From the NCBI RefSeq assembly GCF_025950235.1, contig NZ_JAPDDT010000008.1:186001-250000 (forward strand): DNA of 64,000 bases, read 5' to 3'. Shown piece by piece: positions 1 through 9,100 of the stretch. Below the pieces are notes generated by a model, which was given only the letters and a program-made list of their open reading frames with translations, was not told where the DNA came from and did no database searches. The DNA is from Luteolibacter arcticus. GTDB lineage: Bacteria; Verrucomicrobiota; Verrucomicrobiia; Verrucomicrobiales; Akkermansiaceae. Each line of letters opens with the position of its first letter. Within the stretch, counting starts at the first letter, position 1. The translations under genes were made by a program, and so were the position numbers.

Positions 1-1527
1 CGGGCGCTGGTCCTTCGTCATGTAGTTGATCTTGCAGCAGGGCTGCCAGGTGCCCTCGTTTTCGCCGGTGGTGATTTCACCATTCGGACCGACGCCGACA
101 CCGCCGGGTGCGCGCAGGCCGGTGGCGACCACCTCGAAGCTTGAGGCGTCCTTTGACAGGCGCATCACGGTGCCGTGGTGTGGGAAGATGGTGTCGAAGC
201 CGCGGCCGCCGGGGCGGACCGGAGCGGCCTTCGAGAAGTAGAAGTCGCCATTCGAGTCGGTCTGCAGGTCGAAGGCGAACTCGTGGAAGTTCGGCGAGAC
301 CGCCACGCCATTGAAGAAGCACTCGAAGCGGTCGGCTTCGCCGTCCTTGTTGAGGTCTTGGAGCTTGGAGATTTGGTCGCGGCCGTGGACGTAGATCGCA
401 CCGTCCACCACCTTCACGCCGAGCGGCTCGAAGAGACCGGCGGCGAAGCGCTTCCAAGAGAGCTTGCTCCAGTCGCTCTTGAGGCCTTTCACGATCCAGA
501 CGTCGCCGTTCCACGAGGAAATCGCGGCGCTGTCCTCATCGATAAAGTCGAAGCCGGCGAAGCGGATGTTCGACTTCCAGGGATTCTCGCTGGGGAGGGT
601 GACGGTGTCGGTGACCCAGGCGGCCTTCTTGTCGTTTGAAACTTGGCCCTTGGTGGTGATGACGTCCTTCCAGAGGCCTTCGCCGCCCTTGGTGGCGCCG
701 GTCACATTGAAGGGAGCCACGGACTTGGCCGTGCCGCCGCGAGCGTAGGAGATGGTGAAGGTGGTGGGTTCTTCGGAAGGAGCGAGGGTGGCGACGAGGC
801 GGGTCGCCTTGTCCGCGGCCGGAGCCAGCACGGCGCCCTTGCCGCCGGTGGCGACGGAGAGGCCGGAGCCGGACTTGGCAGCGCCCTTGTCCGCGGTGAA
901 GGCGGAGCTGTCATCCGCGGCGAGCAGCGCCAGCGGCTTGGAGTGGGGGGCCACCTCGAAGTGGCGGACCAAGCCGTCTGGGCCGGACTGGAGGTGCTCC
1001 AGCACGCGGGTGCCGTTGATGGTGTATTCGAAGACGATGCGGCTGCCGTGGCGGTAGAAGCCCTTGTACTGGGCGTCCGGGATATTGCCGCAGGCGGCGG
1101 TTACCTGGCTCGCGTCGCGCTTTGCAGTGTAGAGCGTGAACGACATGCTCGTCCGCTTGTCCTCGAAGCTGCCGCTTTCATTCGCCCAGCCGGGGCCGGG
1201 GATGGTGTTGAAAATGAAGTCCTTTTCGTTGGCGGTCTTGACCAATTGCCCGTGGGAACCGGTCCATGGCGTGCCGCCCCAGTGGACGCCGCCCTTGTAA
1301 ACGGTCACGACGCGCAGCGTCTCAGTGTCGAAGAGGGCGCGGGTGCCGTCGCCCAGGTCCACGAGCACGCCCTTGACGGCAGCGACTTGCTCCTGACCGT
1401 CGAAGGTGCCGGCGAAGGAATTGGCCCAGGCGGGGCCGATTTGCATTTCCTCCCACCAATTGGCGGCATGGGCGGGCAGGGCGGCGGCTGCGGCGAGGAC
1501 GATCGGTGCGATGTGGAACGGGCGCAT
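1..1527 (-). CDS. DUF6797 domain protein (3' end beyond window)
   Basis: The frame is open from an ATG at 1527 to the window edge (509 codons), so the C-terminal part is missing. The N-terminus MRPFHIAPIVLAAAAALPAHA is a clear Sec signal peptide. The mature protein begins NWWEEMQIGPAW and continues with a beta-rich region of the DUF6797 kind. It then enters a propeller-like segment with phrases such as GLFEPLGVKVVDGAIYVHGRDQ and ATGLRAPGGVGVGPNGEI, resembling the PQQ/sorbosone-dehydrogenase-like part of planctomycete-verrucomicrobial haem-binding proteins. In that family a cytochrome c domain usually follows, and it would lie outside this window. A periplasmic oxidoreductase or sugar-degradation role is inferred. 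The exact substrate is unknown. Confidence 0.8.
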   Translation of the reverse strand, partial: MRPFHIAPIVLAAAAALPAHAANWWEEMQIGPAWANSFAGTFDGQEQVAAVKGVLVDLGDGTRALFDTETLRVVTVYKGGVHWGGTPWTGSHGQLVKTANEKDFIFNTIPGPGWANESGSFEDKRTSMSFTLYTAKRDASQVTAACGNIPDAQYKGFYRHGSRIVFEYTINGTRVLEHLQSGPDGLVRHFEVAPHSKPLALLAADDSSAFTADKGAAKSGSGLSVATGGKGAVLAPAADKATRLVATLAPSEEPTTFTISYARGGTAKSVAPFNVTGATKGGEGLWKDVITTKGQVSNDKKAAWVTDTVTLPSENPWKSNIRFAGFDFIDEDSAAISSWNGDVWIVKGLKSDWSKLSWKRFAAGLFEPLGVKVVDGAIYVHGRDQISKLQDLNKDGEADRFECFFNGVAVSPNFHEFAFDLQTDSNGDFYFSKAAPVRPGGRGFDTIFPHHGTVMRLSKDASSFEVVATGLRAPGGVGVGPNGEITTGENEGTWQPCCKINYMTKDQRP

Positions 1528-1730
1528 GAGTGTGAAATTACGTCGTGGGTGCGGGCGGGGTTTACGGGCATGGCACGGAAAGCCATCAAAGTTTGCTCAA
1601 GCCGCCCCGGGTTGCCGTGCCAGCACCCCATACGTCGGTTTTCAAACGTGTTTGACAAGAATTCGGTGCGCCAGCGCGATTCGGGGGAAATCCTCGACCG
1701 TCCGGCTTTCAGCACTATGGTCCCGCCGCG

Positions 1731-2267
1731 ATGTGGGACGCAATCATTCAGTGGGGCGGCTGGGGCACGGCCGGAACCGGATTGGCGTGGGTCGTCACCT
1801 CGTGTCTGCTGCTCGCGGGGCTGGTCGGCTGCATCATTCCGATCCTCCCGGGTCACCTGATCCTACTGATGGCCGCCATCGCCCACCGCCTGATGCTGGG
1901 CCGCGAGGGCTCCGGCATGGAATGGTGGACCTTTCTGATCCTCACCGTGTTGATGACGATTTCGCAGGCGCTTGAGTTCGCGGCGGGGGCGGCTGGCACC
2001 AAATGGTTCGGCGGCACCAAATGGGGTGCGTGGGGTGCGCTGGCCGGCGGCATCGTCGGGATGTTCTTCTTTCCCCTCGGCCTGATTCTCGGACCGCTGA
2101 TCGGAGCCTTTGCTATGGAAAAATGGGGGGCGAAGCAGGAACTCAAGCCCGCCGCCGTCTCCGGCGTCGGCTCGGTAGTCGGCACCGTGGCGGGGATGGG
2201 GATGAAGCTGGCGATCGGGATCGTGATGATCGCCTGGTTCTTCATCGACTGCTTTTGGGTGGGGTGA
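1731..2267 (+). CDS. DUF456 family membrane protein
   Basis: This 178-residue protein is almost entirely hydrophobic. Four or five membrane segments can be seen, including WVVTSCLLLAGLVGCIIPIL near residue 20 and a C-terminal LAIGIVMIAWFFIDCFWVG. The GCIIPILPGHLILL stretch and the Gly-rich GGIVGMFFFPLGLILGPLIGAF helix are the hallmarks of DUF456 (PF04306), whose function is unknown. The start is the ATG at 1731; the ribosome-binding site is weak. A TTGACA hexamer lies at 1652-1657, but no good -10 box follows it. The gene is divergent from the DUF6797 gene and convergent with the NTPase-TPR gene, so it appears to be a single-gene unit. Confidence 0.82.
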   Translation: MWDAIIQWGGWGTAGTGLAWVVTSCLLLAGLVGCIIPILPGHLILLMAAIAHRLMLGREGSGMEWWTFLILTVLMTISQALEFAAGAAGTKWFGGTKWGAWGALAGGIVGMFFFPLGLILGPLIGAFAMEKWGAKQELKPAAVSGVGSVVGTVAGMGMKLAIGIVMIAWFFIDCFWVG

Positions 2268-2289
2268 AGCGGTGACTGCCGAACGTGGA

Positions 2290-4845
2290 TCAGGGCGCGG
2301 CTTGGATTCGCTTGATGAAGTCCTTGGCCACGGTGCGGACCTCGGGGCTGACCTTGTCGAGCAGGCCGGGTTCCTCGATGGAGCGCAGGGCGAGGACGAT
2401 GTCGGCCAGCGGTTCCGGGTTGCCGGCGGCTTCGATCATGGCGATCGCGTCGCGGGGGCTGAGGGCTTGGTTGGAGAGGACGAATTGGAGGCCTCGAAGC
2501 GTCATTTCGGTGACTTCCGGGTCGATGGGCGGGGAATTGAGCACATCGAGGAGCTTGGGGAGCACTTGAAGCCAAGAATCCCTGTCTTTGCCGCAGATTT
2601 TGAGAAACTGGCTTCGCGCCCAAGGGACCAATGGATTGAGAAGTCCGGCTTGAAAGGCGTGCTGGCGGGATCTTTCGACTTGGGAAAGTCGATCAAGAAG
2701 ATCGGAAAGCCCGGCATGAGAATACGCATGTTTAGGATCGATTTCGATCGCTTTGAGATATGCCTGTTCGGCTTCATCGAACCGGCCGAGATCGGCAAGT
2801 GTATTGCCAAGACCATTCCATGCATTGGCGAAGTTTGGGTCGATTTCGCTAGCTTTTCGATAGGCCTGTTCGGCTTCCTTGAAATTCAACAAATTAAGAA
2901 ATAGGTTACCAAGCCCATTCCATGGGTATGCGTAGTTCGGATCGGCTTCGATAGACTTGCGATAGGCCTGTTCGGCCTCCCCAAGACGCCCGATATTGCG
3001 CAATACCCTGCCAAGTCCGGACCATGGTTGGGCGGAATTCGGACTGATCTCGATGGCCCTGCGAAAGGCCTGCTCAGCCTCCTTGGAGCAGCCGAGATCG
3101 TGCAGTATATTGCCGAGGCCATGCCAAGGAGGCGCGTAAGCCGGATCGATTTTGATAGCCTCGCGAAAGGCCGCTTCGGCTTCATCGTTGCGACGGAGCT
3201 TGCTCGCCAATAGTATTCCGAGCCCGTTCCACGGAGGTGCGTAGTCCGGAGCGATTTCAATGGCCTTCCGATAAGCCTGTTCGGCTTCAATGTAGCGGCC
3301 AGATTCTTCGAGGGAATCGGTTAAGTTATACCACCATGCGTTGTTCCTGGGGTCGTATCCTAGCCGATTTTTTTCTTTCGCTGGCAAATTTGCGAACAAG
3401 TCGATCAAGTCAAAATCTTCACCAAGGGTTTGCTTCGCAAGTTCGCGATCCAGCAGACGGTCGAGGCATTCGAGTTGGTCGTGGCTCCAAGCGGCTTCAA
3501 GAGTCTTTCCGATCAATTCCTTGCGGAGTTCTGGAGTGTCCGACGCGACCGTGAGCGCGTGGAGGAACGCCTCCCGTTCTCCGGTTGCGGACTTGCCTCC
3601 GTCCTTTTTCCAGGCTGCGAGGGTTTTCTCTGTCCAGCTTTTGAAATCGTCGGGCGAGTAGATGACTCGCATCGCTTGGACGAGCCACTCGAGCCGACGG
3701 CGCGAGGAGCGGGTGAAGCGCATGAGGTAGTAGATGTTGTAGAAGCGTTCCGCTACTTGATAGACCTTGCGCTTCTGGGTCGAGCCGGGTGCTTCTTCGA
3801 GGAAACCGCCTTCGACGAGGCGGCGGAGGTAGGTGCTGATCTTGTTCGAGGGACGCCGGAGTGCGGCTTGGATGTCGCCGACCGCGATGGGATCCCAGTG
3901 GCGGGCGACGTGATCGAAGACCCGACGCTCCTCGGTGCTGATTTCCTCGATGCGGCTCTTGAAGTAGGGCGTGCAGTCTTCCAGCAGGCGATTGAGGTCA
4001 CGACGCGCGTCGCCATCGATGCCCTCTTTGAGCAGGCGATAGATCATCTTGATCAGCCGCGGATTCCCACCGGTGAGGACGTGCAGGCTGTGGATGCGCT
4101 CGGGTTGTTTGCGGACGACGGTGAGCACCTCGGAATCACCGCGGAGTTCGGCGAGGCGGGTCAGGACTTCGACGCTCTCCTCTACGGTGAGTCGCTCCAG
4201 CCGGATAGTGCGGAAGAAGTCATAGAACGGCAGATCGATCGAGCCGGTGGCATCGAAGTAGGAGGTGGAGCTGGCGGCGAGCATCACCCGGTCGTCCTCC
4301 ATCAGGAAGGCGCGGAGGCGGTGCTGCTGGGCCTCATCGGAGACGGCATCGAAGAAGTCGTTGAGGTTCTCGACGCCGAGTAGGATGCGTTTTCCGGTGG
4401 CGGCGCCGTGACGGAGAAAGAGGTCTTTGGCGCGCTCCTCAATGTCGTCGGGATTGGCTTCGCGAAGGGTCTCCACTTCCGTGCGGGCACCTTCGTTTCC
4501 GGCGGCGTGCAGAAGTTGCTCGGTGGCTTGGAGCCAGAAGTCGGCAAGGTCGCCGATGCCGTAGGTTTCCTCCGGGAAGATGACGGGTAGCCACTCGCGG
4601 GCCAGTTTCGCATCCCGCTGGATGGAGTAGGCCAGGGCCAGCAGGAAGGTGGTCTTGCCCATGCCGCGCGGCCCGAGCAGCAGCAGGTGCTGCTGGGGTT
4701 GGCCGCGATGGTTGTCGCGGACGATGCCGAGGGCGCGCTCGAGGAGTGACCGGCGCGCGATGAATTCATCGAGCAAGACATCGGGCGGGAGTGAGGCGGG
4801 ATTGTAGATGCCGAGCGAGGCATCGATTTCCGAGTGGTCAGGCAT
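2290..4845 (-). CDS. P-loop NTPase (AAA/STAND-like) with C-terminal TPR repeats
   Basis: The protein has 851 residues when started at the ATG at 4845, which overlaps the end of the upstream broken NTPase frame by 8 nt. A longer in-frame start at 4929 would lie inside that gene and reads as non-protein sequence. Walker A is GPRGMGKTTFLLALAY near residue 60. A winged-helix-like region (EERRVFDHVARHWDPIAVGDIQAAL) lies near residues 310-340. Six consecutive 34-residue TPRs of the type EAEQAYRKAIEIDPNYA occupy roughly residues 490-695. The layout resembles Orc1/Cdc6-like or STAND sensor NTPases, where the repeats bind a partner or trigger. The TPR-coding part is much less GC-rich than the NTPase part (27 of 60 bases G/C at 2701-2760, 42 of 60 at 4621-4680). 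The biological role is unknown; a sensor or defence function is a guess. Confidence 0.82.
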   Translation of the reverse strand: MPDHSEIDASLGIYNPASLPPDVLLDEFIARRSLLERALGIVRDNHRGQPQQHLLLLGPRGMGKTTFLLALAYSIQRDAKLAREWLPVIFPEETYGIGDLADFWLQATEQLLHAAGNEGARTEVETLREANPDDIEERAKDLFLRHGAATGKRILLGVENLNDFFDAVSDEAQQHRLRAFLMEDDRVMLAASSTSYFDATGSIDLPFYDFFRTIRLERLTVEESVEVLTRLAELRGDSEVLTVVRKQPERIHSLHVLTGGNPRLIKMIYRLLKEGIDGDARRDLNRLLEDCTPYFKSRIEEISTEERRVFDHVARHWDPIAVGDIQAALRRPSNKISTYLRRLVEGGFLEEAPGSTQKRKVYQVAERFYNIYYLMRFTRSSRRRLEWLVQAMRVIYSPDDFKSWTEKTLAAWKKDGGKSATGEREAFLHALTVASDTPELRKELIGKTLEAAWSHDQLECLDRLLDRELAKQTLGEDFDLIDLFANLPAKEKNRLGYDPRNNAWWYNLTDSLEESGRYIEAEQAYRKAIEIAPDYAPPWNGLGILLASKLRRNDEAEAAFREAIKIDPAYAPPWHGLGNILHDLGCSKEAEQAFRRAIEISPNSAQPWSGLGRVLRNIGRLGEAEQAYRKSIEADPNYAYPWNGLGNLFLNLLNFKEAEQAYRKASEIDPNFANAWNGLGNTLADLGRFDEAEQAYLKAIEIDPKHAYSHAGLSDLLDRLSQVERSRQHAFQAGLLNPLVPWARSQFLKICGKDRDSWLQVLPKLLDVLNSPPIDPEVTEMTLRGLQFVLSNQALSPRDAIAMIEAAGNPEPLADIVLALRSIEEPGLLDKVSPEVRTVAKDFIKRIQAAP

Positions 4846-6024
4846 GACGGCGGGTCCAGTAGTCGCGAAGGAGGTTTGAGAAAAAGCGGGTGCGGTGCGG
4901 TGGGGCGGGGTTCTGCAAGAGATAGCCATCGTGCTTCAGCACCTCGATAACGTAGGAGAGCGTGGAGGATTCGAGGGTCCCGGAGTCTGGCAGGGAGGCC
5001 CTCGCCGCTTCGGAAAGCTGATCGCTGGAGAGGCCGCTCTTTTGCTTGGCCACCGCGCGCAGGATGCCCTTGCCGATTCTCGCTTCCTCGGGCTTGAGGA
5101 CCGTATCGAGACGGTCCCACATGTGCGGAAGGTACTGGTTCTTCGGCCCGGCGACGATCCGGTCGCGATAGATGGCATCCAAGGATGCGGCGGTCAGTTC
5201 GGTGCCGGGCTTAGAGGCCAGATAGTCGCCGACTTCTGCGACGAAGATCTGGAGGAAATACGGGTAGGCATTTCCCGTCAGGGAGATGATGCGTTTGCCG
5301 TGCTCCTGATTCAGGGGAATCTTCTCTCCCTCCGCGAGGCGGCGATGAGTTTCAAGGCGTCGGTCTCCGTGAGTGGAGGGAGGTCGAGGGAGTCGAAGTC
5401 ATTGACGGTGTCGGCGAAGTTGTGCCTGCGGACGACATTCGCGAGGCCGATGGAGCCTGTGACCAGGAAGCGGATGCCGCTGTCGGCGGTGCGCTGCCGC
5501 CATTCGCGGAACCAGCGGAGCATGGCCTCGCAATCGTCGCGATCCTGCTTGGCGGCGGCATCGACCAGAATGGGAAACTCGTCGAGCAGGAAGGTGATCC
5601 GGCCGTCATGCTGGGTAAGCTGTTTCAGGAATGCCTCGGCGGGCTTCTTCCAGTCGCTTCCTTTTGCCAGCCGGATTTCGTTGCCGGCGATGGAAACGGT
5701 CTCGATGCCGCGGATGGCTGAGAGGGCCGAGTCCTTCACCTTGCCGAGCGCCTGACGCCAACGCGGCTTTTCCTCGGAAAGCGCGGACATCAAGGCCGCC
5801 ATCATCTCGGAGGGTGAGGTGCAGGTTTCGAGGTTGATCCGGAAATGGGGGTGATCTTCCGGTGCGGTGTCCTCAAGATGGATCAGCACGCTCGTCTTTC
5901 CCGTGCGGCGGGGAGCGAGAAAGGAGATGTGGTCGCGTTCCAAGGCCCGGCGAAGGCGGGCCGTGACGTCAGGTCTGGGGAAGAAGTTGTCGCCGGAGAC
6001 GGGCGAGCCGATCTTGAGTTTCAT
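4838..6024 (-). pseudogene. AAA-family ATP-binding protein disrupted by a frameshift
   Basis: The first part runs from ATG 6024 (MKLKIGSPVSGDNFFPRP) with Walker A APRRTGKTSVLIHLEDT and Walker B ITFLLDEFPILV. It ends prematurely at 5311 after ETDALKLIAASRRERRFP. The same protein continues in another frame as AEGEKIPLNQEHGKRIISL and GNAYPYFLQIFVAEVGDYL to a stop at 4838, with a winged-helix-like tail (LSYVIEVLKHDGYLLQ). The switch point is near 5330-5350, and restoring one base would give a protein of about 395 residues, normal for this AAA_16-like family. The two halves fit a single domain, so this is either a real inactivating mutation or a sequencing error. The stop overlaps the start of the downstream NTPase-TPR gene, which implies one transcript. 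The ATG at 6024 is preferred over an upstream TTG at 6042. Confidence 0.8.
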
Positions 6025-6041
6025 GGCGGAGATCTTGGACA

Positions 6042-6083
6042 ACAGATTTGTAGCGCATCAAAATCGTTGCGCAACAAATTTGT
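6042..6083. promoter_or_regulatory. AT-rich inverted repeat upstream of the NTPase pair
   Basis: The arm ACAGATTTGTAGCGCA (6042-6057) and the arm TGCGCAACAAATTTGT (6068-6083) are inverted copies matching at 14 of 16 positions, around a 10-nt spacer. The right arm contains the perfect palindrome AACAAATTTGTT. It lies 18 bases upstream of the ATG of the frameshifted NTPase gene. The position suits an operator or a 5'-UTR hairpin controlling the two-NTPase unit. No cognate regulator is evident nearby, so autoregulation by the NTPase is only a possibility. Confidence 0.45.
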
Positions 6084-6134
6084 TTTCCAGATCTCATTTT
6101 GGCTGAAGCCGTCAGAGAACGTGGGTGAGGGAGG

Positions 6135-9100
6135 TCACTGTGGCAAGGTGACCTGCACTCGGGCGAAGCCGCTGGTGGCGGTCGTGGTGGTGGGGGGAGT
6201 GGTTTCCTCGACGCTGACGCGTTCCCATTGGTCGTCGATTCGGGTGATCACCTGGGTGCCGGTCATCGAAACGAAGCCGTCCAGGGTGTCGGAACGCTGG
6301 GGGGTGTAGATCAAGCCGCTGCCTTTTCTGCGGAGGAATTCGACTTTCAGGACCGGGGGGGCTTCGGGATCGGACTGATCGATGGTGATCTGGGGCAGGC
6401 CCGAGTTGCCGCCCGCGCCCAGTACGCTGCTGTCGGGACCCGCTGCGTTCATGTTGAAGGCGAACTTGAGGAGGTTCGGCACGCCGTCGTCGAAGGGGGT
6501 TGCGTCGGGTTCGGCATCTTCCCCGCTGAGGCCGGCGGTGGTGGCCCAGTTGTTGAGGGCGATATCTGGAGGATTGCTGCCGGTGACGATGAAGCTCTGG
6601 GTGACCGGTGGTGCGGCCGCGTAGGAGACATTGCCCGGTTGGGTGGCGCGCACCACGACGGTGCCGGGGCCGGTGAGCGTCAGCGTGCTGCCTGAGAGGG
6701 TGGCCGGACCGCTGAGGATCGAGAACGCCACCGGCAGGCCACTGCTGGCAGTCGCGCTGAGTTCGAGGGGTGGGTCGCCCACTTCCTGGTCCGGCAGAGG
6801 CCCGAAGGTGATCGTTTGTTCGAAGCCGGACTGTGCCCTGCGGATCCTGTGGTTCCAGCTATCCGCGACGACAGGATTCCCGCTGGCGTCCACTGCGACG
6901 CCCGAGGGGAAGAAGAAACCTGCCGCAGCGCCGATGCCGTCGGCGCTGCCGTAAGATGCCGAGCCTGCGACCGTGGTGACCTCGCCGGCCCGCGTGATCC
7001 TCCGGATCTTGTGGTTCTGGGTGTCTGCGACGAATACCACCCCTTTCGTATCCACCGCCACGCCACCAGGATACCTGAAGGTCGCGGCCGCACCGGTGCC
7101 GTCCGCGCTGCCAAGGTTGCCGGAGCCCGCAAGGGTCGTGACCACGCCCGCGGCGGTGATCTTGCGGATCTTGTGGTCCTCCCGGTCCGCGACGAAGACA
7201 TTGCCGCTCAGATCCACCGCGATACCGGCAGGATTTCTGAAACTCGCGGCGAGGCCGGTGCCATTCGTGCTGCCCTGGTTCCCGGATCCCGCGAAAGTCG
7301 TGACCACACCTGCCGGGGTGATCTTGCGGATCTTGCGGTTGTTGTAGTCCGCGACGAAAACATTGCCGCTCGCATCCACGGCCACGCCGCTCGGGAAACC
7401 AAAGCCGGCCGCCGTGCCGGTCCCATCCATGTTGCTGGGGGACGCCGAGCCGGCCAGGGTCGTGACCACACCCGCCGCGGTGATCTTGCGGATCTTGTGG
7501 TTGGCGCTGTCGGCAACATAGACATTGCCGCTCGCGTCCACTGCCACGCCCTTGGGCTGATTGAAGCTCGCGGCGGTGCCTACGCCATCCGCGCTGCCTG
7601 GGTTTCCGGAGCCGGCGAAAGTCGTGACCACGCCCGCGCCGGTGATCTTGCGGATTTTGTTGTTGGAGGCATCCGCGACGAAGACATTGCCGTCCGCGTC
7701 GATTGCGACGCCTTCGGGTTTGTTGAAGCTCGCGGACGTCCCGCTGCCATCCTTTGCCATGTTCGTTCCGGCGACCGTCGTGACCACGCCGGCCGAGGTG
7801 ATCTTGCGGATCTTGTGGTTGAAACTATCCGCGACGTAGACATTGCCACCCGCATCCACGGACACGCCGGTTGGCTCGTAGAAGCCCGCTCCCGTTCCGG
7901 ATCCATCCCAATAGCTGGCCGTGGAGCCGGCGAAAGTGGTGACCACGCCGGTCTGGGTAACTCTGCGGATCCTGTGGTTGTAGCGATCCGCAACAATCAG
8001 GTTGCCAGCGGAATCCACCGTTAGGCCGTGAGGATAATTGAAGGTGGCCGCGGTTCCGGTGCCGTCCGCACTGCCTTGGCCACCAGAGCCGGCGAGAGTC
8101 GTGACGACCCCCGCGGAGGTGACCTTGCGGATCTTGTTATTGTATTGATCCGCGACGAACAGGTTGCCGCTCGCGTCCAATGCCACGCCAGTGGGGTAAT
8201 TGAACCGGGCTGCCGTGGGTCCTCCATCAGTGGTGCCTGTGGACCCGGAGCCCGCGAACGATGAAACCACGCCCGCCGGGGTGATCTTCCGGATCTTGTT
8301 GTTGGTGCTATCGGCCACGTAAACATTGCCACTTGCGTCCACTGCCAAACCGGTCGGTGCATTGAACCTGGCTGCCGTTCCGGCACCGTCCAAATTGCCA
8401 ATCAATCCGGAACCGGCAAAGGTGGTGACCACACCGGCGGGCGTGATCTTGCGGATCGTATGGTTGCCCCAATCCGAGACGAACAGATTGCCACCCGGGT
8501 CCAGAGCCAGGGCGATGGGATAGCGGAAACCCGCCGCGCTGCCGGTGCCATCCGCAGTGCCCTGAGTCCCGGAACCCGCCAAGGTGGTGACCACGCCTTG
8601 CGGGGTGATCTTGCGGATCCTATGGTTGTCCCGGTCTGCGACGAAGAGATTGCCGCTCGCGTCCACAGCGACGCCGTAGGGAGAACTGAAGCGGGCTGCA
8701 TCGCCGATGCCCTCCGCGTAGCCGGCAAGCTCGACCCCTGAACCTGCCATCGAGGAAACCGTGTAGATCGACGGCGCTGGCTGGGTCGTTCCCTCGGAGA
8801 TGTTGAAGCTGCGTTCGACCGGTGGAGCGGCGGAGTAGAATTCATTGCCCGCTTGGTTGGCGCGGATCGTCACACTGCCCGGGCCGTTGGTGGTGATCAC
8901 ATTGCCCGAGACGGTGACGGGACCACTTACCACGGAAAATTCCACCGGCAGGCCGCTGGGAACACTGGCATTGAGGGCAATGAAGACATCATCCGTGGTC
9001 TTGTCCTGCAGGGGATTGAAGGTGATTGTCTGGGCAAGGATGTCGCCAGTGACAGGAACTCCTTTCCGGATCTTGCCGGTGTTGCCTGACTCGGCAACGT

